Below, in pieces: positions 16,294-25,565 of a stretch of 64,000 bases of DNA; position 1 is the stretch's first letter, and each line of letters opens with the position of its first letter. The notes below the pieces were generated by a model. It did no database searches and was not told the DNA's origin. It worked only from the letters and a program-made list of their open reading frames with translations. Origin of the DNA: CAIVPM01 sp964477265 (GTDB taxonomy: Bacteria > Bacteroidota > Bacteroidia > Chitinophagales > Chitinophagaceae). Location: positions 62,001-126,000 of the forward strand of contig CAYZDJ010000005.1 of the NCBI GenBank assembly GCA_964477265.1, written 5' to 3'. The position numbers and the translations under genes are program-made.

Positions 16294-16629
16294 ATGCCAA
16301 TTAATTATTATATCATTTTTGCTTTAACACTCTTTACAATAGGGGTTGTTGGGGTGTTGACACGTAGAAATGCCATCATTGTTTTTATGTGTATTGAGCT
16401 TATGCTTAATGCAGTGAATTTGCTTTTGGTTGCATTTAGTAAAATGCACTATGGTGCTGCTTATTTAACAGATAAAGCAACAACTGTTGGTGCAGAAGCA
16501 CAGATTTTTGTTTTCTTTATAATGGTAGTTGCAGCAGCAGAAGTGAGTGTGGGCTTGGCAATTATTGTGATGCTGTATAGAAATACAAAAAGCATTGATA
16601 TTAATTTTTTAAATAGATTGAAGAATTAA
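16294..16629 (+). CDS. nuoK: NADH-quinone oxidoreductase subunit K
   Basis: The 111-residue subunit has three membrane helices. The two conserved glutamates of the proton path are visible in CIELMLNAVNL (Glu near residue 32) and AAAEVSVGLAI (Glu near residue 71). The related Mrp/Mnh antiporter subunit is excluded by the surrounding complete nuo order. Confidence 0.96.
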   Translation: MPINYYIIFALTLFTIGVVGVLTRRNAIIVFMCIELMLNAVNLLLVAFSKMHYGAAYLTDKATTVGAEAQIFVFFIMVVAAAEVSVGLAIIVMLYRNTKSIDINFLNRLKN

Positions 16630-16769
16630 CAGCCCCTCCTAACCTCCCCAAAAGGGAGGAATTGGATGGAGAATTGAAAAATATTTTGAATAATTTAAAA
16701 CAAAATTTTAGCTCGTTTATTTAATACTCGAGTTTAAAAGCCCCTCCTTTGGAGGGGTTGGGGAGGCTT
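16630..16769. repeat. Inverted-repeat element in nuoK-nuoL spacer (CCCCTCC family)
   Basis: The left end AGCCCCTCCTAACCTCCCC with AAAAGGGAGG (16632-16662) and the inverted right end CCCCTCCTTTGGAGGGG with TTGGGGAGGCTT (16741-16769) face each other across about 80 AT-rich bases. The right end finishes at the nuoL ATG. The architecture matches the nuoD-nuoE element. Because GGAGGGGTTGGGGAGG lies directly before the ATG, the element may also supply purine-rich ribosome contact. Confidence 0.7.
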
Positions 16770-18683
16770 ATGAACAAACTTGTTTACTTAATTCCATTAT
16801 TTCCCTTGGTAGGTTTTCTTATCAATGGTTTAATGCGTAAATCGTTATCCAAAACACTAACTGGCATTATTGGTAGTGGTGCAATACTGGCTTCATTTGT
16901 AGTAAGCCTTGTTTTATTTTTTCAGGTAAAGTCAACTGGGGCAATGGCTGTAAATCCATTGTTCACATTTATAAAAACTACTGGCTTGCAAATTGATTTT
17001 GCCTTTCAGGTTGACCAGCTTTCATCTTTATTTTTATTAATCATCACAGGCATTGGCTTTTTGATACACGTGTATTCAACTGCTTATATGCACGAAGAAA
17101 ATGAAGAGCATTTTGCAAGGTTCTTTGCTTATTTAAACCTTTTTGTTTTCTCAATGCTATTGTTAGTGTTGGGTGCAAATTTTGTAATAATGTTTATTGG
17201 TTGGGAAGGTGTGGGTCTTTGCTCTTATTTATTAATTGGATATTGGTTTAAAAATAACAACTACAACTACGCAGCTAAAAAAGCATTTGTAATGAATCGA
17301 ATTGGTGATTTAGGTTTTTTGCTTGCCGTGTTTTGGATTATTAATAAACTGGGAACTGTAAGTTATAATGAAGTGTTCACTGCTGCTAATTTGGCTAAAC
17401 TTTCTGCAACAGATATTACTGCCATCACAATGTTATTGTTTGTTGGTGCAATGGGTAAGTCTGCACAAATTCCTTTATACACCTGGCTGCCTGATGCAAT
17501 GGCTGGCCCAACGCCAGTAAGTGCATTGATACACGCTGCAACAATGGTTACAGCAGGTATTTATATGATTGCACGTAGCAATGCCTTGTTTAGCCTGAGT
17601 GAATTTACAATGCACTTTATCGCAATCATTGGTTTGGCAACTGCATTGTTTAGTGCAACAATTGCTATCAAACAAAATGATATTAAAAAAGTGTTGGCTT
17701 ACTCAACAGTGAGCCAGTTGGGATATATGTTTTTGGGGTTGGGATGTGGTGCTTTTACAGGTGCAGTTTTTCACGTAATGACACACGCATTCTTCAAGGC
17801 ATTGTTGTTCCTTGGTGCAGGCTCTGTAATACACGCAATGCACCACGAGCAAGACATCAGGAAAATGGGTGGACTGAAAAAATATTTGCCTGCAACGCAT
17901 TTAACTTTCTTATTAGGTTGTATAGCCATTAGTGGTATTCCACCTTTTAGTGGTTTCTTTAGTAAAGATGAAATTCTTGCTGCTGCTTATGCTCACAATA
18001 AAGCTTATTGGATATTGGGCGTAGTTGGTGCTTGTATGACAGCTTTCTATATGTTCAGATTATATGCAACAACTTTCTTAGGGAAATTTCGTGGTACACA
18101 CGAGCAGGAACATCATTTGCACGAAAGCCCAAAATCAATGACTTTGCCTTTAATTGTTTTAGCAATCTTAAGTGTTGTTGGTGGTTTGGTTGGTATTCCA
18201 GAAATTTTGGGTGGAAGCCATAAGTTGCATCATTTTCTTTCACCAGTTTTGGTAAGTGAACAAGCTCATCATATTGAACATTCTACAGAATATTTGTTAA
18301 TGGGTGCAAGTGTTGCATTGGCTGCCATTGCTATTTTATTTGCCATAAATAAATTCAGTAAAAAACCTGAAATGGAAGATGCACAAGGCTTAGGAAAAGT
18401 TTTGCAAAACAAATGGTATGTTGATGAATTGTACGATACAATAATTGTTAAACCTTTAATGCACTTTGCAGAATTATTCAAATCTATTATTGAGAAAAGT
18501 GGTATAGATGGTGCTGTGAATGGTGTTGGAAAATTTGTTCAGTATAGTTCTCGTCAATTGAGATTAGTGCAAAGTGGGCAGGTTGGCAATTATATATTAA
18601 TGATGATTGCAGCTTTTGTTGTTATCATTTTTATATGGATAAATGATGGTCATATTTTTAAATTTATAAGCAAGATATTTTGA
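16770..18683 (+). CDS. nuoL: NADH-quinone oxidoreductase subunit L
   Basis: I place the start at the ATG at 16770 (MNKLVYLIPLFPLVGF); an upstream TTG would read through the inverted repeat. About 637 residues form a 14- to 16-helix antiporter-like subunit. Conserved residues include the Glu in FIGWEGVGLCSYLLIG, the Lys in GKSAQIPLYTWLPDAMAGPTPVSALIHAATMV and GIPPFSGFFSKDE. The C-terminal lateral helix and final anchor are present. Confidence 0.96.
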   Translation: MNKLVYLIPLFPLVGFLINGLMRKSLSKTLTGIIGSGAILASFVVSLVLFFQVKSTGAMAVNPLFTFIKTTGLQIDFAFQVDQLSSLFLLIITGIGFLIHVYSTAYMHEENEEHFARFFAYLNLFVFSMLLLVLGANFVIMFIGWEGVGLCSYLLIGYWFKNNNYNYAAKKAFVMNRIGDLGFLLAVFWIINKLGTVSYNEVFTAANLAKLSATDITAITMLLFVGAMGKSAQIPLYTWLPDAMAGPTPVSALIHAATMVTAGIYMIARSNALFSLSEFTMHFIAIIGLATALFSATIAIKQNDIKKVLAYSTVSQLGYMFLGLGCGAFTGAVFHVMTHAFFKALLFLGAGSVIHAMHHEQDIRKMGGLKKYLPATHLTFLLGCIAISGIPPFSGFFSKDEILAAAYAHNKAYWILGVVGACMTAFYMFRLYATTFLGKFRGTHEQEHHLHESPKSMTLPLIVLAILSVVGGLVGIPEILGGSHKLHHFLSPVLVSEQAHHIEHSTEYLLMGASVALAAIAILFAINKFSKKPEMEDAQGLGKVLQNKWYVDELYDTIIVKPLMHFAELFKSIIEKSGIDGAVNGVGKFVQYSSRQLRLVQSGQVGNYILMMIAAFVVIIFIWINDGHIFKFISKIF

Positions 18684-18690
18684 TGATGAT

Positions 18691-18777
18691 AGAACGCTGA
18701 TTTTATATGATTGGTTATGATTAGCACTGATTTTTTATCTTACTAAATCATAAACAATCTGTGTCATCCGTGTTCCA
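18691..18777. repeat. Inverted-repeat element in nuoL-nuoM spacer (GAACGC family)
   Basis: GAACGCTGATTTTATATGAT begins the left arm near 18692; CAATCTGTGTCATCCGTGTTC closes the right arm near 18775. Inner stretches TGATTGGTTATGATT and AATCATAAACAATC pair. The same family occurs at 51547-51634. Confidence 0.65.
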
Positions 18778-18789
18778 AAATAATTTATA

Positions 18790-20190
18790 ATGTATTCTTT
18801 ATTACTCATATTAATTCCAATTGTTGCAGGTGTTATTACATTCTTTTTAAAGGATGAAAAAGCTGCAAAAGGATTTTCATTATTAACAGCCATTGGAACA
18901 TTGGCAGTTTCGTTGTGCAGCTTGTGCAGCAAAACACAACTTGCCTACAATGCAGACTGGATACCAAGTTTAAACGCTCACTTCTCTTTGTCGCTTGATG
19001 GAATGAGCAAAATGCTTTGCCTGTTAAACAGCATTTCATTGCCCATCATCTTCACATCAATCTATCATTCAAACTACAAAAACAGCAACCAGTTTTATGC
19101 TTTAATGTTGTTGATGCAGGCTGGAATTATGGGTGTGTTTTTAGCCAATGATGCCTTGTTGTTTTATTTCTTTTGGGAACTTGCATTAATACCAGCTTAC
19201 TTTTTATGTAGCATATGGGGTGGCGAAAAAAGGATTCAGGTTACTTTCAAGTTTTTCATTTACACATTTGTTGGTTCATTATTAATGTTGCTTGGCTTGA
19301 TTTATTTATACCTTCAAACACCAGGCATACATTCATTTGCTTATACGGATTTTCTACAATTGCATTTGTCTGGAAAGCAACAGGCATCAGTGTTTGCGTT
19401 AATGTTTATAGCATTCGCCATCAAAATGCCCATCTTTCCTTTTCACACCTGGCAGCCTGATGCTTACGAGCAATCGCCAACTGCTGTAACAATGGTGTTG
19501 AGTGGCGTGATGGTTAAAATGGGAATTTTTGCAGTGATAAAATGGATTCTTCCTGTGCTTCCTTTGGCTGTTGCAGGACACGCAAACTTTGTAATTATCC
19601 TTTCTGTAATTGGAATGTTGTATGCTTCGCTTATTGCCATTAAGCAAGATGATGTAAAGCGTTTGATTGCCTATTCATCTATTGCCCATATTGGTTTAAT
19701 GTGTGCTGCAATCTTTACCAAACAACCACAGGCAATGGATGGTGTGTTGATACAAATGTTCAATCACGGCATTAACGTAATTGGACTTTGGATTGTGGCT
19801 GATGTAATAGAAAAGCAAGTTGGAACCCGTAAATTCAGTGAACTTGGTGGCTTGGCAACCAAAGCACCAACACTTGCCATATTGCTTGTGGTGCTGGCTT
19901 TTGCCAATGTGGCTTTGCCATTAACCAATGCTTTTGTGGGTGAGTTTTTAATGTTTAGTGGATTGTTTAAATTTAATATATGGTTTGCTGCTTTTGCAGG
20001 AATCAGCATTATACTTGGTGCAGTTTATACACTTGGAATGGTGCAAAAAATATTTTATGGCAACACAGTTGCACAAACTGAAAACGCCATAGACATTAGC
20101 TTTAATATAAAACTGGCTTTGGTAATTATTGTGGTAATGATTATTGTGTTGGGTGTGTATCCAATGCCAATGCTGAATTTAGTAAGATAG
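18790..20190 (+). CDS. nuoM: NADH-quinone oxidoreductase subunit M
   Basis: The 466-residue antiporter-like subunit has about 14 helices. The key Glu is in LLFYFFWELALIPAYFLCSIWGG (near residue 125-145), and the core Lys and Pro residues in AFAIKMPIFPFHTWQPDAYEQSP. The second conserved Lys region DDVKRLIAYSSIAHIG is present. Confidence 0.96.
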   Translation: MYSLLLILIPIVAGVITFFLKDEKAAKGFSLLTAIGTLAVSLCSLCSKTQLAYNADWIPSLNAHFSLSLDGMSKMLCLLNSISLPIIFTSIYHSNYKNSNQFYALMLLMQAGIMGVFLANDALLFYFFWELALIPAYFLCSIWGGEKRIQVTFKFFIYTFVGSLLMLLGLIYLYLQTPGIHSFAYTDFLQLHLSGKQQASVFALMFIAFAIKMPIFPFHTWQPDAYEQSPTAVTMVLSGVMVKMGIFAVIKWILPVLPLAVAGHANFVIILSVIGMLYASLIAIKQDDVKRLIAYSSIAHIGLMCAAIFTKQPQAMDGVLIQMFNHGINVIGLWIVADVIEKQVGTRKFSELGGLATKAPTLAILLVVLAFANVALPLTNAFVGEFLMFSGLFKFNIWFAAFAGISIILGAVYTLGMVQKIFYGNTVAQTENAIDISFNIKLALVIIVVMIIVLGVYPMPMLNLVR

Positions 20191-20193
20191 TTA

Positions 20194-20269
20194 TTTCACA
20201 CAAAGCAACAAAGAAAACAAAGTTCACAAAGCCTTTGTTTCGTTGTAACCTTGTTGTCTTTGTGTGAAA
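20194..20269. repeat. Inverted-repeat element in nuoM-nuoN spacer (CACACAAAG family)
   Basis: Perfect 12-base outer arms TTTCACACAAAG (20194-20205) and CTTTGTGTGAAA (20258-20269) enclose tandem CAACAAAG-like units and their complements. Same design as 9032-9125. Confidence 0.75.
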
Positions 20270-20282
20270 CAAAAAAATTAAG

Positions 20283-21665
20283 ATGAATACAATTATTGTT
20301 TCTGCTTTATTGGGTGTGGTGATGATGTTTAGTGGAATTTTTACTGCTAACAAAACTGCTATTAAAAATATTGCTGTTGCTGGTTTATTGATTTTATTAG
20401 CAGCAAATATCTGCAACACTTATGGTTGCTGGGTTATAAATGTTGATACAAAGGGAATGCTTGCATTCAGCAAGTTTGGTTTCTTCTTTAATTCCATTGC
20501 CATATTCTCAACATTGGTTTATGTTTTATTGAGTGGAAGTGATATAACAGAAGTTGGCAATAATGCTGCTGAATATTTTGCATTGATATTTTTTGTGCTG
20601 TGTGGTGTAAGTGTTTTAAGTTGCTACAATACCTTGCTGATGCTGTTTTTAGGTGTTGAAATAATGACCATTCCATTATACATTCTTGCAGGTTCTGAAA
20701 AAAAGAATTTAAAAAGCAATGAAGCATCATTGAAATACTTTTTGATGGGTTCTTTCACCACAGGTATAATGTTAATGGGAATAGCATTAATGTATGGTGC
20801 CAATGGAAATTTTGGAATTGCCTACAATGCACCAGCAATGGGCATTGCACCCAACAATGGAATTTTATTGCCATTGGGTTTGCTATTCATTTTTATTTCA
20901 ATGTGCTTTAAGGTAAGTGCTGCACCATTCCATTTTTGGACACCTGATGTGTATGATGGCACACCAACTGTGTTTACAGGATTTATGTCAACAGTTGTAA
21001 AGGCTGCTGGCTTTATAGCTTTCATAAAATTATTTGAAGAAAGAAGCGTGCAGTTAGGTGCTTCGTGGAAATTGATTGTGCCTTTGGTTATCATATTGAC
21101 ATTGCTTGCAGGAAATATTACAGCAGTATTTCAACAAAGCGTAAAGCGTATGCTGGCTTACAGTTCTATTGCACAAGCTGGCTTTATGTTGTTTGCCTTA
21201 TATGCCAATAATGGCAGCAGCAAAGAAGGGATTTTATTGTACAGTGCTGCATATAGCTTGGCAACTTTAGGTGTATTTTCTGTATTGGTAAAAATGAAAG
21301 ATGTAAGCTTCGAAGGCTTTAATGGATTGGCAAAAACCCAACCTGTGCTTGCATTTTGCACTACCATCTTTTTATTATCCCTTGCAGGTATTCCTTTAAC
21401 ATCAGGCTTCTTTGCAAAATATTATATGCTTAAGGCAGCGATTGAAACAAGTGGCACTTTCTTTATAGTTATAGTTGCTGTGTTATTTGCTGCTGTGAGT
21501 GTGTATTATTATTTCAAGGTAATACAGGCAATGTACTTTAAACAAGGTGATGCTGAAACTTTGCCTATCAATTCTACATTTAAAGTAATATTAATTGCTG
21601 TTGCAGCATTGATTATTTTGTTGGGTGTAATGCCTGATATGTTGTTGAGATACCTTTATTTTTAG
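20283..21665 (+). CDS. nuoN: NADH-quinone oxidoreductase subunit N
   Basis: The 460-residue last gene of the cluster has about 14 helices. Core residues are visible in LLMLFLGVEIMTIPLYILAG (Glu), KVSAAPFHFWTPDVYDGTPTVFTGF and VKRMLAYSSIAQAGFML, with GIPLTSGFFAKYYM near residue 370. No terminator is evident after it; the next gene converges on it with eight bases between the stops. Confidence 0.96.
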   Translation: MNTIIVSALLGVVMMFSGIFTANKTAIKNIAVAGLLILLAANICNTYGCWVINVDTKGMLAFSKFGFFFNSIAIFSTLVYVLLSGSDITEVGNNAAEYFALIFFVLCGVSVLSCYNTLLMLFLGVEIMTIPLYILAGSEKKNLKSNEASLKYFLMGSFTTGIMLMGIALMYGANGNFGIAYNAPAMGIAPNNGILLPLGLLFIFISMCFKVSAAPFHFWTPDVYDGTPTVFTGFMSTVVKAAGFIAFIKLFEERSVQLGASWKLIVPLVIILTLLAGNITAVFQQSVKRMLAYSSIAQAGFMLFALYANNGSSKEGILLYSAAYSLATLGVFSVLVKMKDVSFEGFNGLAKTQPVLAFCTTIFLLSLAGIPLTSGFFAKYYMLKAAIETSGTFFIVIVAVLFAAVSVYYYFKVIQAMYFKQGDAETLPINSTFKVILIAVAALIILLGVMPDMLLRYLYF

Positions 21666-21673
21666 TATTCAGA

Positions 21674-22615
21674 TTAAAATATTGGCTTCCTTTTTTTATT
21701 CAGTTTCTTTTCGTCTTTTTCAATACTTTGCATTGGCTTAGGAACACTTTTTTGTTCATCATCAAAAGGTAGGGCATCAAAAGGCTGAGCAGTAAAATAC
21801 CATTTACCATTACTCCATTTAAAACCTTCATAATCGCCATAAGGTACTAAGGTTGACTTTGTTGCTGGGTCGTTATTTTCACTAACAATGTGGTCAAAAA
21901 TGATTTCATCTAACTTATCATTATAAAACAATCTCACACCCCCATTCTTTTTATATTCAATACAAAATCTATAACAAGGCTGTGAAGGCTTAATGCCATC
22001 ATTTGGATATACAAAACAACTACGACCAAATTGTGGCTTACCTTGTTCATCAAAACTTAGTACATCAATCCATTTTTTATTGGTTCGCTCATTGTTTTCA
22101 TCACTACCAAGTAACGTATAATATTTTTTGTTGTTATATGTTTTCAAAATAATCTTATAATAAATTGCCCCAATCCATTTATCTGCTGAACGTATTGAAT
22201 CAGTTGGCTTTTGTGTAAAATCACTTGCATCAAACAATGGAAATAATTTTAAGCTTCCGTCTGCAGTTTTAATTTGTATAGCACCGTATTGCCTGTAATA
22301 ACTATAATCTTTCATTACCTGCCATGTAAAAATCCTAAATGTGGAATCAGGAGAATAAATTTTTGAAATCTGAACAGAATCAAACGCATAATTAAACGAA
22401 TATTTTGTTTTCAACGCTATTACTAAACCTTGCACCAAATCTCTTGAACTGGCAAACCTTGTTTCATCACTTTCTGAATTAATAATACTGTCAGATTGTT
22501 TTCTTAAAAAACTTTCAATCTGTTTTAATGATTGATAATCTTCCTGAGAAATAGATTGTGCCTGTGTTGTATGTAGTATTAACAAGCAAATTACCGATAA
22601 AAAAAGTGTTCGCAT
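21674..22615 (-). CDS. Secreted protein of unknown function
   Basis: The 313-residue protein has a signal peptide (MRTLFLSVICLLILHTTQAQ) and no further membrane segment. I recognise no named domain. The sequence is rich in aromatic residues and strand-like stretches (for example FRIFTWQVMKDYSYYRQYGAIQI near residue 93), and the C-terminus is basic (EKKLNKKRKPIF). It converges on nuoN and is divergent from mqnA. Periplasmic or outer-membrane location is inferred from the signal peptide only. Confidence 0.7.
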   Translation of the reverse strand: MRTLFLSVICLLILHTTQAQSISQEDYQSLKQIESFLRKQSDSIINSESDETRFASSRDLVQGLVIALKTKYSFNYAFDSVQISKIYSPDSTFRIFTWQVMKDYSYYRQYGAIQIKTADGSLKLFPLFDASDFTQKPTDSIRSADKWIGAIYYKIILKTYNNKKYYTLLGSDENNERTNKKWIDVLSFDEQGKPQFGRSCFVYPNDGIKPSQPCYRFCIEYKKNGGVRLFYNDKLDEIIFDHIVSENNDPATKSTLVPYGDYEGFKWSNGKWYFTAQPFDALPFDDEQKSVPKPMQSIEKDEKKLNKKRKPIF

Positions 22616-22751
22616 TTAAAACATTTATATAAAATTAAGCCAAAGATGAATGTAGATTTTTATTTAAGAAAATTTTAGATTTTTATTAAGAATTATGGTC
22701 ACTGATTCACAGATTATTTTTTATAAGGCAAATACATATTAGCAATAAAAA

Positions 22752-22759
22752 TACATTTG
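22752..22759 (+). promoter_or_regulatory. Candidate -7 box upstream of mqnA
   Basis: TACATTTG matches TAnnTTTG and lies 17 bases before the TTG start. No clear -33 TTTG was found at the expected distance. Confidence 0.4.
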
Positions 22760-22776
22760 CCATAAATTAAACCACA

Positions 22777-23517
22777 TTGAGTAATATAAGAATTGCAGCA
22801 GTTAGTTACCTTAATACAAAGCCTTTGCTGTATGGCTTAAAGCAAGGCACATTAATGCAACAAATTGATTTAATTGAAGATTATCCAGCAAAAATTGCAG
22901 CATTATTAGTTAATGACGAAATTGATATGGCATTGGTTCCTGTTGCCATTATTCCTCAACTTAAAGAATACCATTTAGTAAGTAAATATTGCATTGGTGC
23001 TGTAAATAGTGTGGCGAGTGTTTCTTTGTTCAGCAATGTAAGTATAGAAAATATTGAAACTGTTTTATTAGATTATCAAAGTAAAACATCTGTTGCATTA
23101 ACTAAAATTTTGCTAAAGCATTTTTGGAAGAAAGAAGTAACATTTATTAATGCAACGGAAAATTATATTGCTGAAATTAATGACACAACTGCAGCTGTTG
23201 TAATTGGAGACAGAGCTTTGCAGATTAAAAACAATTATAAGTTTAATTATGATTTGGCAGATGCATGGAAAGCTTTTACTGGCTTGCCTTTTGTGTTTGC
23301 AACCTGGGTTTCCAACAAGCCTTTGCCACAAAGTTTTATTGATGAGTTTGATACCTGCATGCAAATTGGATTGGATAATATTGATAATGTTGTTGCTGAA
23401 AACAAGATTGATTATTATGACTTAAAAAAATATTTTACTGAAAATATATCGTATCAATTTGATGATGAAAAAAAGGAAGCATTGGCTTTATTTCTAAAAT
23501 ATTTATCGAAGTATTAA
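22777..23517 (+). CDS. mqnA: Menaquinone biosynthesis enzyme MqnA (chorismate dehydratase family)
   Basis: The 246-residue protein begins at a TTG with SNIRIAAVSYLNTKPLLYGL, the hallmark of the MqnA/MqnD periplasmic-binding-like fold. A central GDRALQIKNN (near residue 145) and a helical C-terminus follow. MqnA makes 3-enolpyruvylbenzoate from chorismate in the futalosine route to menaquinone. The N-terminal motif fits MqnA better than MqnD. Its place directly after nuo, whose electron acceptor is menaquinone in Bacteroidota, is suggestive, but it has its own spacer and a candidate promoter. Confidence 0.87.
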   Translation: MSNIRIAAVSYLNTKPLLYGLKQGTLMQQIDLIEDYPAKIAALLVNDEIDMALVPVAIIPQLKEYHLVSKYCIGAVNSVASVSLFSNVSIENIETVLLDYQSKTSVALTKILLKHFWKKEVTFINATENYIAEINDTTAAVVIGDRALQIKNNYKFNYDLADAWKAFTGLPFVFATWVSNKPLPQSFIDEFDTCMQIGLDNIDNVVAENKIDYYDLKKYFTENISYQFDDEKKEALALFLKYLSKY

Positions 23518-23599
23518 TAAAATATTTCATTTTATTTTTTATAATTCAATTTTATCTTATTTCTTTGAAACAATAAAAAATTACCTTATAACTACATCA

Positions 23600-25531
23600 A
23601 TGAATAAATTTCATGCTGCACTTTTAGTTGCAATTATTTGCTTTACACAAAATACAAACGCACAAACCTTAGAGGAAATGCAAGCCAAATATCCTGGCGA
23701 AATGGCTGTATTTACAAAATATAATGAAACGGTTACTATAAAATATAAGGACGATAATCTAATAGCTGAAAGCGAGGAGGAGCAAGAATTTATGATACTT
23801 GATGACAAAGCTGTAGGCATGTATAACAAGCATAAAGTATTTCACAGTGGTTTCAGGGAATTGAAGACTATAGAAGCTTATACTATGGCACCAGATGGCA
23901 GTAAACGTGGTAAAAAAATAAAAGTTGCTGATTTTAAAACTCAGGATTCACGCAGTAATTCTGTGTTTTATGATGACATGAAGGAAACAAGTTTCGATTT
24001 TCCGCAGGCAATAAAAGGTGCTGTTTGTAATGTAACAAACACTAAGTTTTATAAAGACATACACATGCTGCCTTTATTTTATTTTAATACTTACATGCCA
24101 GTTGACCAATATAAATTTACCATAATAGCCCCTGAAAAAGTTGATTTGAAATACATTTTAAAGAACAATGAAAACAATATTATCAGTGTAAATAAATATC
24201 AAAAAGGAAGCTCGAATTATTTTGAGTTTACTGCACAAAAGTCAAAGCCAATAACTACTTTGGGTGGCACACCAAGTGCAGCTTACTACGAGCCTCACGT
24301 TATTATTTATGTTGCATCTTATACAAAAAGTGGCGAAGAAACTAAAGTATATTCTAACCTTGACGACCTGTATAAATGGAATTATGATTTTACAAAAAAC
24401 ATTAACAAAGAAGCTGCACCAGTATTAAAAAATCTTGTAGACAGTTTAACCAATGGCATTAAAACTGATAAGGAAAAAGCTCTTAAAATATACAACTGGG
24501 TTCAGGCACATATTAAGTATGTAGCATTTGAAGATGGACTTGAAGGCTTTATTCCACGCCAGGCAGTTGATGTGTGCAACAAGCGATATGGTGATTGTAA
24601 AGATATGAGTAGCCTGATAACAACATTGTTAAACTTAGTAGGGGTGGAGGCACATTATACATGGATTGGTACACGCAGGATTCCTTATAAGTATACCGAT
24701 GTGTGGTTGCCTATTACTGACAATCACATGATATCTACTGCAAAGATTGATGGCAACTGGGTTTTCCTTGATGGAACTGACCCAAATTGCATTTATGGTT
24801 TTCCATCAAGTGGCATACAAGGCAAGCAGGCATTGGTTGCTATTAATGATAAAGAGTATAAAGTACTTGATGTGCCTGTTGTTGATGCCAATAAAAATGT
24901 AACTATAGATAGTACTTTTATAAGCATTGATAACAATGGCCTTAAAGGTAGTAGTAGCGTAACTTACAGTGGTTATTCTGGTAGCGATATATGGGATGAT
25001 TTGCAGTACAAGAGTGATGATGATTTGAAAGATTATGTAAAGACAAGAATGGGAAAAGCAAGCAATAAATTTACTTTGGGTGAGTATAAGATAAACAAAC
25101 TTAATAGTGTTGAAAAGCTATTGAACATTAGTGCCAGCTTTGATATACCTGATTATTGCAAAAAAGTAGGAGATGAGATTTATATTAACCTTAACCTAGA
25201 GAGGTTTTATGCAGGCTCTAAAATTGATACTGCAAAAGTGAAAGTGCCTTTTCAGACAGAGTATAAATATAATATTAAGCAATATACCTTGCTTGATATA
25301 CCTGTAGGTTATACTGTAGATTATAAGCCAAAGGATATAACTGTTAGCAACGATATTTTTGACGTTGCTATAAAATATGCTGTTGATAAAAGCAAGCTAA
25401 TTGTATCGCAACAAATTTTATTTAAAACATTAATGGTGCAAGCCAGCCAATATCCAGTATGGAACGATGCTTCACAACAGTTGAGTAGTTATTATAAAGA
25501 ACAGGTTGTATTAAAAAAGTCTTCCAAATAA
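23600..25531 (+). CDS. DUF3857 and transglutaminase-like secreted protein
   Basis: The 643-residue protein has a signal peptide ending NAQ, an N-terminal DUF3857 domain (about 45-215), a transglutaminase-like core (about 280-400) and a C-terminal beta-rich part. The catalytic triad is visible: Cys in RYGDCKDMSSL (near residue 333), His in DNHMIS (near 374) and Asp in FLDGTDPN (near 391). Such proteins may cross-link or cut proteins in the periplasm, but substrates are unknown. A diverged paralogue follows after 34 bases. Confidence 0.88.
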   Translation: MNKFHAALLVAIICFTQNTNAQTLEEMQAKYPGEMAVFTKYNETVTIKYKDDNLIAESEEEQEFMILDDKAVGMYNKHKVFHSGFRELKTIEAYTMAPDGSKRGKKIKVADFKTQDSRSNSVFYDDMKETSFDFPQAIKGAVCNVTNTKFYKDIHMLPLFYFNTYMPVDQYKFTIIAPEKVDLKYILKNNENNIISVNKYQKGSSNYFEFTAQKSKPITTLGGTPSAAYYEPHVIIYVASYTKSGEETKVYSNLDDLYKWNYDFTKNINKEAAPVLKNLVDSLTNGIKTDKEKALKIYNWVQAHIKYVAFEDGLEGFIPRQAVDVCNKRYGDCKDMSSLITTLLNLVGVEAHYTWIGTRRIPYKYTDVWLPITDNHMISTAKIDGNWVFLDGTDPNCIYGFPSSGIQGKQALVAINDKEYKVLDVPVVDANKNVTIDSTFISIDNNGLKGSSSVTYSGYSGSDIWDDLQYKSDDDLKDYVKTRMGKASNKFTLGEYKINKLNSVEKLLNISASFDIPDYCKKVGDEIYINLNLERFYAGSKIDTAKVKVPFQTEYKYNIKQYTLLDIPVGYTVDYKPKDITVSNDIFDVAIKYAVDKSKLIVSQQILFKTLMVQASQYPVWNDASQQLSSYYKEQVVLKKSSK

Positions 25532-25565
25532 ATAAATTAATAAACACCAAACCCAAACCTAAACA

